From contig JAICWV010000008.1 in the NCBI GenBank assembly GCA_025966365.1, positions 1 to 50,269 of the forward strand: 50,269 bases of DNA, in the 5' to 3' direction. The translations under genes and the position numbers were made by a program. The notes under the pieces are model-generated. The model did not search any database. It saw only the letters and a program-made list of their open reading frames with translations, and was not told the origin of the DNA. This stretch comes from Chloroflexota bacterium (GTDB lineage Bacteria; Chloroflexota; UBA5177). Shown here piece by piece: positions 8,256-17,269 of the stretch (the first letter of the stretch is position 1; each line of letters opens with the position of its first letter).

Positions 8256-10822
8256 TCCGCGTCGCGCTGCGTGGCTTACTCACTCGCAAGCTCCGCACCG
8301 TCCTGACCATGGTCGCTATCCTGCTCGGCGTCTCGATGATCTCCGGCACCTTCGTGCTGACCGATACCATCAATAAGTCGTTCACCAATATCTTTCAGCA
8401 GGCGAGCCAGGGAACGGACGTCGTCGTCACCGGCAAGGCGGCGGTGAAGGGAGCCTTCGACAACACGCCCCCGGCCATGCCGGCCCGCGTGCTGTCGGCC
8501 GTGCGAAGCACCCCCGGAGTCAAGGCGGCAGAAGGCTCGATCGCTGACACCGCCGCGATTTATACCCTGCAGGGAAAGCCGGTCGGCGCCACCGGCGGCG
8601 CGCCGGGCCTGCTCTTCAGCTGGGCCCATGCCCCGTTCAATCCGCTGACTATCGTCCAGGGCCATGCCCCGGTGAGTTCCGGCCAGTTCGTGGTGGATAA
8701 ATCGACCTTCGATAAACACCACCTCCACCTGGGGCAGCGCCTGCTCATCGGATCGGGGACATCGGCCGCGCGTCCCTTCACCCTGGTCGGCGATGTCCGC
8801 TTCGGCACCGTGACCTCGATCGGCGGCGCGGCCATCATCGTCACGCCGCTGGCTGACGCCCAGGCGCTGACAGGGAAGCGAGGGAAGTTCGATCAGATCT
8901 CGGTGGCAGCACAGCCGGGCGTCTCGCAGGAAGCGCTGGCGCAGCGCGTCCAGAAACATATTCCTCCTGGCCTCCGGCCCACCATTCGCGTGGCTACCGA
9001 GAACAAAAACGTCTCGGACCAGGCGGGAGCCATCGCCCAGGCGTTGAACTTCATCACCATCGCGCTTCTCGCCTTCGGCGGCATCGCCGTCTTCGTGGGC
9101 GCGTTCATCATCTTCAACACCTTCTCCATCACGGTGGCGCAGCGCATCCGCGAGTTCGCCATGCTGCGAACCCTCGGGGCCACGCGTGGACAGATCCTGC
9201 GCTCCGTTCTCCTGGAGGCGCTGCTGGTCGGGCTGGCGGCCTCGCTCATCGGGCTGCTGGTCGGGGTCGGGATTGCCCGCGGGCTGACCGCGCTTTTCGT
9301 CGCCTTCAATATCGATCTGCCCAGCACCGGTCTGGTCTTCGAGCCACGCACCGCCATCATCGGCATTCTGACCGGCACCATCGTCACCCTGATCGCCGGC
9401 CTCATTCCTGCCATCCGCGCCACCAACGTGGCGCCCATCGCCGCCTTGCGCGAGGGCGCCACGCTGCCGCATGGGCGCTTTGCGCGATTCGTCCCCTTCC
9501 TGGCGCTGCTCTTTCTGGCGGTCGGCATCGCCTTGCTTCTGTTGGGCATCTTCGGGTCCTTCTCGCAGACCGGAACTCGGCTCTCCGTCATCGGGCTGGG
9601 CGCGGTGCTGCTCTTCCTGGGCGTGGCCACCATCGCGCCGCACTTCGTCGGGCCCGTCGCAGCCGTGCTGGGCTGGCCCGTCGAGCGCACGACGCGCATT
9701 ACCGGCCGCCTGGCGCGTGAGAATGTGGCCCGCAACCCCACGCGCACCGCCGTCACCGCGGCCGCCCTGATGATTGGCCTCACCCTGGTCGGCTTCGTGA
9801 CCGTCTTTGCCGATGAGCTGCGCACCAGCGCCACCGCCGCCATCCAGCGCGAGCTTGCCGGGGACTTCCTGATCTACAACGATCAGAACGGCTTCATTCC
9901 CGACGCCGTTGGTCCCGCCGTGGCACGCGTTCCCGGCGTCGGCGTGGTGTCGCCGATCATGATCGGCAGAGCCCGCGTCCAGGGAAAGGGCGTTACCTCG
10001 GTGAACGGCGTCGAGCCTTCCACCATTACCCGCGTCTACAACTTCGACTGGCTGCACGGGACGAACGCGTCGGTGACCGGCATGGGATCGCAGGACATCC
10101 TGGTAACAGACACCTTTGCCAAGGACTATCACGTCAGCGTGGGCCAGAAGCTGCGGCTCACCACGCCGGCCGGCAAGCACAGCACTTTCACCGTCACCGG
10201 CATCTATCAGAAGAGCCAGCTCCTGGGCGGCATCACCATACCTATCGCCACCATGCGCCACGACTTCCAGCTCAGGCAGGACGAGGCGGTGGTGGTCAAT
10301 ACCACGCCGGGCGCCAATAAGTCACGCGTGAAGCAGCGCCTGACCGCTACGCTGCAGCGCACCTTCCCCACCGCCACCGTTCACTCACAGAAGGACTTCG
10401 AGAACCAGCAGACCAGCAGCGTCAACCAGCTGCTGGCGCTGATCTACGTTCTGCTCGCCATGAGCGTGATCGTTTCCCTCTTCGGGATCATCAACACCCT
10501 GGTCCTTTCCATTTACGAGCGGACACGCGAGATCGGGATGCTGCGAGCCATCGGCACCACCCGTACCCAGGTACGCTGGATCGTGCGCTGGGAAAGCGTC
10601 ATTACCTCCATCATCGGGGGGGTGATGGGCCTGATCCTGGGCGTCGCACTGGCCTTTCTCATCACCTCTGCGCTCGGTGACCAGGGCCTGACGTACTCAC
10701 TGCCCGGCTGGCAGCTACTGATCTGGGTGGTATTTGCGATCCTCTTCGGCATCATCGCCGCCGCCTGGCCCGCCCGCCGCGCCGCCCGCCTGGACGTGCT
10801 CCAGGCCATCGCCTACGAATAA
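8252..10822 (+). CDS. ABC transporter permease with two FtsX domains
   Basis: An 856-residue permease with two FtsX bundles. The N-terminal helix is followed by an extracytoplasmic domain, a first FtsX unit (around residues 265-390, with AQRIREFAMLRTLGATRGQ), further helices, a second extracytoplasmic domain, and a C-terminal FtsX unit (with YERTREIGMLRAIGTTRTQ). Both REF/REI-ML-R coupling segments are present. Such fused permeases work with one MacB-type ATPase as exporters of unknown substrate. The start overlaps the ATPase stop. The sulfotransferase-like gene follows after ten bases. Confidence 0.92.
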   Translation: MIRVALRGLLTRKLRTVLTMVAILLGVSMISGTFVLTDTINKSFTNIFQQASQGTDVVVTGKAAVKGAFDNTPPAMPARVLSAVRSTPGVKAAEGSIADTAAIYTLQGKPVGATGGAPGLLFSWAHAPFNPLTIVQGHAPVSSGQFVVDKSTFDKHHLHLGQRLLIGSGTSAARPFTLVGDVRFGTVTSIGGAAIIVTPLADAQALTGKRGKFDQISVAAQPGVSQEALAQRVQKHIPPGLRPTIRVATENKNVSDQAGAIAQALNFITIALLAFGGIAVFVGAFIIFNTFSITVAQRIREFAMLRTLGATRGQILRSVLLEALLVGLAASLIGLLVGVGIARGLTALFVAFNIDLPSTGLVFEPRTAIIGILTGTIVTLIAGLIPAIRATNVAPIAALREGATLPHGRFARFVPFLALLFLAVGIALLLLGIFGSFSQTGTRLSVIGLGAVLLFLGVATIAPHFVGPVAAVLGWPVERTTRITGRLARENVARNPTRTAVTAAALMIGLTLVGFVTVFADELRTSATAAIQRELAGDFLIYNDQNGFIPDAVGPAVARVPGVGVVSPIMIGRARVQGKGVTSVNGVEPSTITRVYNFDWLHGTNASVTGMGSQDILVTDTFAKDYHVSVGQKLRLTTPAGKHSTFTVTGIYQKSQLLGGITIPIATMRHDFQLRQDEAVVVNTTPGANKSRVKQRLTATLQRTFPTATVHSQKDFENQQTSSVNQLLALIYVLLAMSVIVSLFGIINTLVLSIYERTREIGMLRAIGTTRTQVRWIVRWESVITSIIGGVMGLILGVALAFLITSALGDQGLTYSLPGWQLLIWVVFAILFGIIAAAWPARRAARLDVLQAIAYE

Positions 10823-10832
10823 AGGAGACCTC

Positions 10833-11402
10833 ATGTCCAAACCCGTGACCATCGTGGCCGGACTGCCCCGCTCCGGCACCTCCGTAATGATGCAGATGCT
10901 GCACGCCGGAGGACTGGAGGCACTGAGCGACCAGATCCGCGAACCGGATATAGATAACCCCAGGGGCTATTACGAATTCGAGGCGGTCAAAAGCCTCAAG
11001 GAAGACACCTCCTGGCTGCCGGAAGCCGAGGACAAGGTGGTCAAGATGGTCTACCGCCTGCTCTACGACCTGCCCCAAGGCTACGAGTACCGCGTCGTCT
11101 TCACCCTGCGCACGCTGGCAGAGGTTATTGCCTCCCAGGAGAAGATGCTGCAGCGGCTGGGGTCCGGCGGCGCCGAGATCCCGCCGGAGAAGCTGGAAGC
11201 GATCTACGGCCGCCAGCTTGATGCGGTGAAACAGTGGCTGGCCGAGCAGCCCAATTTCAAGGTCCTGTACGTCCAGTACAACGACGTGCTCTCCGCCCCC
11301 CACGATGTCGCCGAGCGGCTCAACGACTTCCTCGGCGGCAGCCTGAACGTGGAGGCGATGGCGCAGGTCCCCGACCAGAGCCTCTACCGCAACCGCCGCT
11401 AA
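10833..11402 (+). CDS. P-loop sulfotransferase-family protein
   Basis: A 189-residue protein with the PAPS-binding P-loop AGLPRSGTS at residues 9-17, followed by the helix MMQMLHAGG and a RVVFTLRTLAEVIASQEKM segment comparable to the second PAPS-contacting strand and helix of sulfotransferases. It is short for the family (often 250-300 residues) and lacks the later substrate-binding part, so the substrate or even catalytic activity is uncertain. AAAGGAGACC gives a strong ribosome binding site eight or so bases before ATG 10833; frames opening further upstream lie inside the permease gene. It is probably last in the ABC operon. Confidence 0.75.
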   Translation: MSKPVTIVAGLPRSGTSVMMQMLHAGGLEALSDQIREPDIDNPRGYYEFEAVKSLKEDTSWLPEAEDKVVKMVYRLLYDLPQGYEYRVVFTLRTLAEVIASQEKMLQRLGSGGAEIPPEKLEAIYGRQLDAVKQWLAEQPNFKVLYVQYNDVLSAPHDVAERLNDFLGGSLNVEAMAQVPDQSLYRNRR

Positions 11403-11453
11403 GCCCTCATCAGCGTCCCGGCATCTATGCCGCGCTCAGACTTCGTAGGTATG

Positions 11454-11465
11454 TCAATATATTGA
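11454..11465. repeat. Perfect 12-bp palindrome TCAATATATTGA
   Basis: AT-only centre in otherwise GC-rich DNA, between converging gene ends. A protein-binding site or part of the adjacent repeat element are both possible. Confidence 0.4.
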
Positions 11466-11470
11466 TTTCC

Positions 11471-11583
11471 GCGCCGCCGCGCAGCTTCTGGCCGCATTCC
11501 TCCGGACGTCGATAACGGTGGCAGGCGTCCATGACGCAGCAGGCAACTCAGCGGGTGCCTGGATCGAAGCTGCGCGGCGGCGC
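11471..11583. repeat. 113-bp element with perfect 18-bp terminal inverted repeats
   Basis: The arm at 11471-11488 (GCGCCGCCGCGCAGCTTC) is the exact reverse complement of 11566-11583. The 77-bp interior contains a smaller hairpin, AGGCA/TGCCT (11541-11560). It lies between the 3' ends of two converging genes. It could be a bidirectional terminator, but the long interior and the lack of T-runs also fit a small MITE-like insertion. No target duplication is obvious. Confidence 0.6.
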
Positions 11584-11606
11584 AGCAGCCAATGAGGTTG
11601 GCTGAA

Positions 11607-13883
11607 CTACGAAGCTTTGGAGGGTCCTTGTTGGATCGCGTTCAGGACGCGCTCCGGCGTCATGGGAATCTCTGTGGGGCGCACGCCGACGGCGTCGTAG
11701 ATGGCGTTGGCAATGGTGGCGGCGCCGGGGACGACCGGCGGCTCGCCCACGCCTCGCGCCCCCAGGGGGCCGTCATGGAAGGGCACTTCCACCAGGACCG
11801 AGGTGATGTTGGGGACGTCGCCCATGGAGGGCAGGGCGTAGTCGGCAAAGGAGCCAGTGCGCAGGTGGCCGGAGTCGTCGTAGGCGATCTCTTCCAGCAG
11901 CGCCCAGCCTATGCCCTGCGCCACGCCGCCTTTCACCTGCCCCTCGATACCGGCAGGGTTGATGGCGCGCCCCACATCCTGCACCGCCACGTAATCCAGC
12001 ACACGGACCATGCCGGTGTCCTCATCCACCTCGACCCGTGCCAGATGCGCCACGAAGCCGGGGGCGGCCTGGCTGGGCGCGGCGCGTCCCTCTCCCAGGA
12101 TCGGCGCGCGGCCGGAGCCGAAGCCGGTGGTCATCGCGGCGATCTGCTTCAGCGGCACACTTCGCCCCGGTACACCCTTGACGCGCACTTCTCCACCGAC
12201 GATCTCCAGATCTTCGGGTGCTGCTTCCAGCTCCTCGGCGGCGACTGCCAGCACCTGCTTGCGCGCCTCTTCCGCCGCCTGCCGCACCGCCATGCCGACG
12301 GTGAAAGTGATCTTGCTACCGCCCGCGGCACCGGCAAAGGGCGCGGTATCGGTATCGGCGGTACTGACGGTCACACTGTCGGGATCGGCGCCGAAGGCGT
12401 CCGCGGCCAGCAGACCGAAGCCGGTCCTGGTGCCGCTGATGTCCGACGAGCCCACGATCACGCTGAGGGTGCCGTCGTCGTTGAGGCGGCAGAGGGCGCT
12501 GGCGGGCTGCGTTCCGCTGGGCCAGCCGCCGAAAGCGATGCCCACGCCCTGCTTCGGTCCCTTCGATTCGCGGTTCTTCCAGGCGTCCTGCCGGCTCAGG
12601 GCCTCCAACACCTCGCGTGAGCCCAGCAGGGGCCAGGCGCTGCCGCCGGGCATGGCGTCCCCCTCAACTACGCAGTTCTGAAGGCGGAACTGGAGCGGGT
12701 CGAGCCCCAATTGCTGAATCATCTCGGCCACGTTGCCCTCGACGGCAAAGCAGGCTTGAGGGGTGCCGGGGGCGCGGTAGGCGCCGCATCCCGGCTTGTT
12801 GGTCAGCACCTCGTAGGCATCGATCTGGAGATTGGGCCAGCGATAGGTGCCGCCCAGCATCATGCCGACCAGGCCGGCGGTGCCGCCCGGATAGGCGCCG
12901 GTATCGACGATGACGCGCGCTTGCAGCGCCGTCAGCGACCCGTCCTTCCTGGCGCCGGTCTTGACCTCGATGATCGTTCCCGGCGCCGGAGTCGCGGCCA
13001 GAAATTCGTCGCCGCGCGTGTACACGAGGTGAACCGGACGGTCCGTTTTCACTGCCAGTGCCGCCGTCAGGGGATCGATCAGCGCGTACTTGGCGCCGAA
13101 GGCCCCGCCGACCTCCATGGTCTTGGTCGTGACTTTGTACTGCGGCAGGCCCAGCCCTTCCGCCACTTCATCTCGAACAAAAAATGCGCCCTGCGTGCTG
13201 GCGTAGACGTTCACCCCGCCCTCTGGATTGGGCGCCACCACCGATGACTGCGGCTCCAGATACGACTGATGGACCCAGTTGGTGGTGTAGCGCCGCTCGA
13301 TGACCACGTCGGCCTCGGCGAAGCCTGACTCCACATCGCCGCGCTGGTAGCGCTGGGCGCTGGTGGCGTTGGCGGGACGCGGAAGCTTCTGGGTGTGCTC
13401 ACTCACCGAGGTGTGCGCGCCCGCATCGTCCCGAATGCCGAGCGCCTCGGCATCGTGGATGATCTCGTGGTCAGCGTTGAACGACTCCATGGGATCGATC
13501 ACGAACTCGAGCGGCTCGTAGTCGACGGTTACCAACCCTGCCGCGTCTTCGGCGATCTCCTCGCTCTCCGCCACCACGGCGACGACCGGATGTCCTTCAA
13601 AGTAGGCGCGGTCGCGCGCGAGCGGGTCGCGCGTGCGCGTGAGCTCGTCCGTCGGAACCAGGGGCAGGTCGTCGGCGGTGAAAACGCCGATCACGCCGGC
13701 AAGGCTCCGCGCCTCCTCGGCGTCGATGCTCACAATCCGTGCGTGCGGATAGGGGCTCAGAACCAGGCGCGCAAACGCCATGTCCAGGAAGCGAAGGTCA
13801 CCGGCGTAAGAGGCGCGGCCGGTCACCTTTCGCTCGCCGTCATCACGCCGGACCCACCGTCCGATGACGCTTTCCGTCGCCAT
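11607..13883 (-). CDS. Xanthine dehydrogenase family molybdopterin-binding subunit
   Basis: Large subunit, 758 residues, of a molybdenum hydroxylase (xanthine dehydrogenase, CO dehydrogenase CoxL or aldehyde oxidase family). The N-terminal a/b hammerhead (VTGRASYAGD...) is followed by molybdopterin-contacting motifs GGAFGAK and GAYRAPGTPQ, then QGIGWALLEE and the C-terminal GARGVGEPP, whose Glu is the catalytic base. CoxL's active-site AYRCSFR loop is absent, so CO oxidation is unlikely. ATG 13883 has AAAGGAGACC upstream and gives the normal N-terminus. No FeS or FAD subunit gene is next to it, which is unusual because these enzymes need both. Purine oxidation alongside the salvage operon is possible. 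Confidence 0.88.
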   Translation of the reverse strand: MATESVIGRWVRRDDGERKVTGRASYAGDLRFLDMAFARLVLSPYPHARIVSIDAEEARSLAGVIGVFTADDLPLVPTDELTRTRDPLARDRAYFEGHPVVAVVAESEEIAEDAAGLVTVDYEPLEFVIDPMESFNADHEIIHDAEALGIRDDAGAHTSVSEHTQKLPRPANATSAQRYQRGDVESGFAEADVVIERRYTTNWVHQSYLEPQSSVVAPNPEGGVNVYASTQGAFFVRDEVAEGLGLPQYKVTTKTMEVGGAFGAKYALIDPLTAALAVKTDRPVHLVYTRGDEFLAATPAPGTIIEVKTGARKDGSLTALQARVIVDTGAYPGGTAGLVGMMLGGTYRWPNLQIDAYEVLTNKPGCGAYRAPGTPQACFAVEGNVAEMIQQLGLDPLQFRLQNCVVEGDAMPGGSAWPLLGSREVLEALSRQDAWKNRESKGPKQGVGIAFGGWPSGTQPASALCRLNDDGTLSVIVGSSDISGTRTGFGLLAADAFGADPDSVTVSTADTDTAPFAGAAGGSKITFTVGMAVRQAAEEARKQVLAVAAEELEAAPEDLEIVGGEVRVKGVPGRSVPLKQIAAMTTGFGSGRAPILGEGRAAPSQAAPGFVAHLARVEVDEDTGMVRVLDYVAVQDVGRAINPAGIEGQVKGGVAQGIGWALLEEIAYDDSGHLRTGSFADYALPSMGDVPNITSVLVEVPFHDGPLGARGVGEPPVVPGAATIANAIYDAVGVRPTEIPMTPERVLNAIQQGPSKAS

Positions 13884-13952
13884 GCAGGTCTCCTTTAGAG
13901 CAGGGGGATATCTTCCCATCTTCGCACGATGGCGCGAATGGCTCGGCCAATG

Positions 13953-16900
13953 CTAGACGGCTGCAAGCACCTCGTCCCGCTCCAGCAGTGCCCGGTCGTA
14001 GCGCTCACGTAGCTGTTCAAGGTCGGCAGCGGCCCTGGCCGCATCGTTCTGCCGGCCCTGCTTCTCGTAGAGCAGCACCGCCAGGCTGACACTTCGAACC
14101 AGATACGGCAGCATGTCGTTTGGACGGTAGTAGGCCAGAGCCTCGTTCAGATACTCCTCGGCGTGCTCCAGGTCTCCGGATCGGATGAGGATCTCGGCCA
14201 GATTCTGCGAGATCTGCGCCTCGCTGTACTGGTCCTGGAAGGCACGCGCCTGGGTCAGAACCGCCTCCAGCTTCGCGACCGCTTCCCGGGGATCCGACAG
14301 CGAGCCCGTCCTCGCCAGTCCGGCCCGGTTCAGGAAGGCAAGCCACTCAGAATGAAGACTCTCAGTCCGCTCCAGGCCGGCATCGAAGCTGTTGCGCGCC
14401 TCATCAGGATTGGGGATCTCAAGATTCCCCTGGCCGACACAGTACATGGCGTAAATGGTGCACTCCCCGGCTCCGGCGTCTGCTGCCTCATCCACCGCCC
14501 GACGAGCGAAGTCGAGGCCGTTCTGAATCTGTCCCATGTCGAAGCGGATCAGCGAGGCGGCCGCGTGGACGTCGGCCCGCTTCACCGGTACGTCGGTCTG
14601 CTCGGCCAGCTCCAGCGCCCGTGCCAGATCCTTCTCCGCCTGCGCGAACTCGCCCAGCCGCGCATGCGCCAGCGCTTTGTTGGCAAGACCGTGGCCGGCC
14701 ACATCGGAGCGACCCATCCCCATGGCCATCTCAAACAGCTGCTCCAGCCGCGGAATCGCCTCTCGCGGGTTCTGATCGACCTGCGCTGAGGTCTGAACGA
14801 ACAGGGGCAAAAGAACCAACGTTGGATCGTTGCTTCCTTCCGTGAGCGCGAGAGCCTCACTGATCCCCTGCATGCCTCGCATGGGAAAGCCTGCACTCAT
14901 ATGCACGTTTCCCTTCCAGTTCAGCACCACCGCCAGACGGTAGGTGTCTCCAAGCTCCCGAGCCAGTGCTTCCACGTGCTCCAGCCGCTCGATCACCAGC
15001 GGGTAGGCCTTCTGGTGAATCACCAGATCCTTCCAGCCGAACTGAACCCAGTGGGTGATGGCATCGATTACCGCCACCGGGGACGGAGAATCCAGCCGGG
15101 TGAGTGCCTCATACTCACCATTGAAGTGCTCGATCGCCTCACGGATGGCAAAGACGCGCACGTCATTTATGGCCGCCCGGTGCGCGTACTGCGCCGCACG
15201 CTCCCAATTCTCGGCCTCGCGGTAGTGGTAGGCGAGCATGGCCGCAAGCTCATCCACTCGATCCGGGTACAACTCTTCCAGCGTCGTACCGACCAGATCG
15301 TGGTACTCGCGCCGGCGGCGCAGCAGGAGCAGGTCTTTCGCCGCTTCCTGGGTCAGGGCATGCTTGAAGATGTAGTCGAGCAGCGGGTTCTTCTCGCGAA
15401 TCAGCTCTTCGGCAGTCAACTCGCGCACGTGCGGCTCGGGATTGGAAATGCGGTCCCGCTCGGCCACCCGTTTTAGAACCGGATATTGGAAGACCCTGCC
15501 GATAACCGCTGCCGCCTGGACCACCCGCTTGGTCTCGGCCGGCAGGCGGTCGATACGAGATGCCAGCACGCCGGCAAGCGTCTCGGGCACGGCAACACTG
15601 GCGATCTCGTTGACCGCCCGCCATGTCTCGCCGTCCTGAACAATGTGGCCCGAGTCAATGAGCCAGCGAATAACCTCCTCGATAAAGAAGGGGTTACCGT
15701 CAGACTTGCCCAGGATTTCCTTCCTGAGCTCGTCCGGTAACCCTCTGACCTGGAGAAGATTGGAGAGGAGAAGCTCCGAGGCATCGTCCCCCAGAGGCTG
15801 AAGGTCGATCTGCGACACCCGGTCTCCACATGTCTCCCTGATCTGGTCGAGCGTTCGTGCACTGTGCGCCTCTCGCTCGGGGCGAGTAATCGCCAACACG
15901 ACAAGGTGGTGGGATGCGGTGAGATCGGCAATCGAGCGGAGTAGATCGAGCGAGACCTCGTCAGCCCAATGAAGATCGTCGAGTGCGATCACCACGCCGC
16001 GTTCCCGTTGCACTGTAAGGAGCCGCGCCACGCCATCGGTGATCCGGCGAACAAGGGACTCTCCCGCCAGCCCATCTGCCTCTCCGGCAGCCGCGTCCTC
16101 GACGGCCAGCAGGCGCTCAAGGGGCGATACATCTTCGGGCAGCACCGCGGCGTGCAAGCGTTCTCGTATCTCGGCGGGAGGGGCCCCTTCCTCAGCTCCG
16201 ATAGCTCCTCGAACGATCTGCCTCCAGGGGTAATAGGCAATCGTCTGGCCGTACGAGAGCGCTCGCCCCTCCAGCCATATCGGGGGTTCCGGAATCTGGC
16301 TCACCCACGTACGCAGCTCGGCCACCAGGCGGGACTTTCCCAGTCCCGCTTCGCCCGAAACGATGACGATTCCGCCGGCGTCCCGGCGGCCGGCCAGAGC
16401 CTCGCGCGCCCGCGCAACCTCTTCATCCCGGCCCACCAGTGGCGATTGGAGCCCGTCGACCCCGCGCACAGATCCCGGCTGCGCCCTGATTCCCGTGATC
16501 TGGAAAATTTCGATCGGATCCGTTTTCCCCTTGACCTGCACGCGCCCCAGCGAGGTGCTCTCGAACAGCTTGCGCACCAGGCTGTGTGTCTCGGCGCTGA
16601 TCAGAAGGGTGCCGGGATCGGCACGGTTCTGCAGGCGGGAAGCCAGGTTGGCCGTATCCCCCATGGCGGTGTATTCCATCTTGACGTCGTCGCCGACCAT
16701 GGCCAGCACGGCCAGACCACTGTTGATTCCTACACGCACCTGGAAGGTGATGCCGTAGCGCTCACGCACCGACTCCGCATACCGCCTGGCCGCATCGAGG
16801 ATGGCCAGGCCGGCGTGAACCGCGCGCTCGGCGTCATCTTCATGGGCGACCGGAGCGCCGAAAATGGCCAGGACCGCATCTCCCATCAGCCGTGCAACCG

Positions 16901-17138
16901 TGCCGCCAAAGCGCGCCACCGAGGCGTTGAAGAAGGAGAACGCCCCGTTCATGATCTCCGCGATCGTCTCCGGATCGACCAGGTCGCCCATGGCGGTCGA
17001 GTCCACCACGTCCGCGAAGAGGACTGTGACAAACCGCCGCTCTCCCTCAGGTGGCCGTGGCGTCTCAAGGCGCGCTCCGCAGTTGAAACAGAACTTCGCC
17101 CCATCGGGACTCGCCGCCCCACAGTCCGCGCACGTCAT
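13953..17138 (-). CDS. Adenylate/guanylate cyclase - AAA ATPase - TPR signalling protein
   Basis: A 1061-residue multidomain protein. It starts with a zinc ribbon (C3, C6, C17, C20). A class III nucleotide cyclase domain follows (about residues 30-210) with both metal Asp motifs (VLFADVVDST and MGDAVLAIFG) and a complete GINSG...MGDTANLASRLQ region. Next is a STAND/AAA-type ATPase with Walker A GEAGLGKSRL and Walker B VIALDDLHWAD, then a long TPR-like helical C-terminus. It probably makes cAMP or cGMP in response to a ligand or partner bound by the TPRs, with ATP-driven switching. ATG 17138 follows GAGGAGCGGG. Codon use matches neighbours. It is monocistronic and divergent from the nucleoside operon. 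Confidence 0.9.
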   Translation of the reverse strand: MTCADCGAASPDGAKFCFNCGARLETPRPPEGERRFVTVLFADVVDSTAMGDLVDPETIAEIMNGAFSFFNASVARFGGTVARLMGDAVLAIFGAPVAHEDDAERAVHAGLAILDAARRYAESVRERYGITFQVRVGINSGLAVLAMVGDDVKMEYTAMGDTANLASRLQNRADPGTLLISAETHSLVRKLFESTSLGRVQVKGKTDPIEIFQITGIRAQPGSVRGVDGLQSPLVGRDEEVARAREALAGRRDAGGIVIVSGEAGLGKSRLVAELRTWVSQIPEPPIWLEGRALSYGQTIAYYPWRQIVRGAIGAEEGAPPAEIRERLHAAVLPEDVSPLERLLAVEDAAAGEADGLAGESLVRRITDGVARLLTVQRERGVVIALDDLHWADEVSLDLLRSIADLTASHHLVVLAITRPEREAHSARTLDQIRETCGDRVSQIDLQPLGDDASELLLSNLLQVRGLPDELRKEILGKSDGNPFFIEEVIRWLIDSGHIVQDGETWRAVNEIASVAVPETLAGVLASRIDRLPAETKRVVQAAAVIGRVFQYPVLKRVAERDRISNPEPHVRELTAEELIREKNPLLDYIFKHALTQEAAKDLLLLRRRREYHDLVGTTLEELYPDRVDELAAMLAYHYREAENWERAAQYAHRAAINDVRVFAIREAIEHFNGEYEALTRLDSPSPVAVIDAITHWVQFGWKDLVIHQKAYPLVIERLEHVEALARELGDTYRLAVVLNWKGNVHMSAGFPMRGMQGISEALALTEGSNDPTLVLLPLFVQTSAQVDQNPREAIPRLEQLFEMAMGMGRSDVAGHGLANKALAHARLGEFAQAEKDLARALELAEQTDVPVKRADVHAAASLIRFDMGQIQNGLDFARRAVDEAADAGAGECTIYAMYCVGQGNLEIPNPDEARNSFDAGLERTESLHSEWLAFLNRAGLARTGSLSDPREAVAKLEAVLTQARAFQDQYSEAQISQNLAEILIRSGDLEHAEEYLNEALAYYRPNDMLPYLVRSVSLAVLLYEKQGRQNDAARAAADLEQLRERYDRALLERDEVLAAV

Positions 17139-17269
17139 CTTGCCCGCTCCTCTCTGAACTCTGGACCGCCCAGGAATAGCGACGTATACCACGGATTCGC
17201 GTGCAGGTCAAGCCGGGTCGGTGCCGCCACGTGGTATAGGGTGAATTGAGTTGTGAAAGGAGCACACCC

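Noticed and set aside
8276-10261. 661-codon open frame on the minus strand
   Set aside because: Antisense shadow of the two-FtsX permease; low-complexity Gly/Asp/Arg-rich product, typical of GC-rich shadow frames.
15969-17249. 426-codon open frame on the plus strand
   Set aside because: Antisense to the cyclase/ATPase gene with clear domains; product lacks any recognisable pattern.
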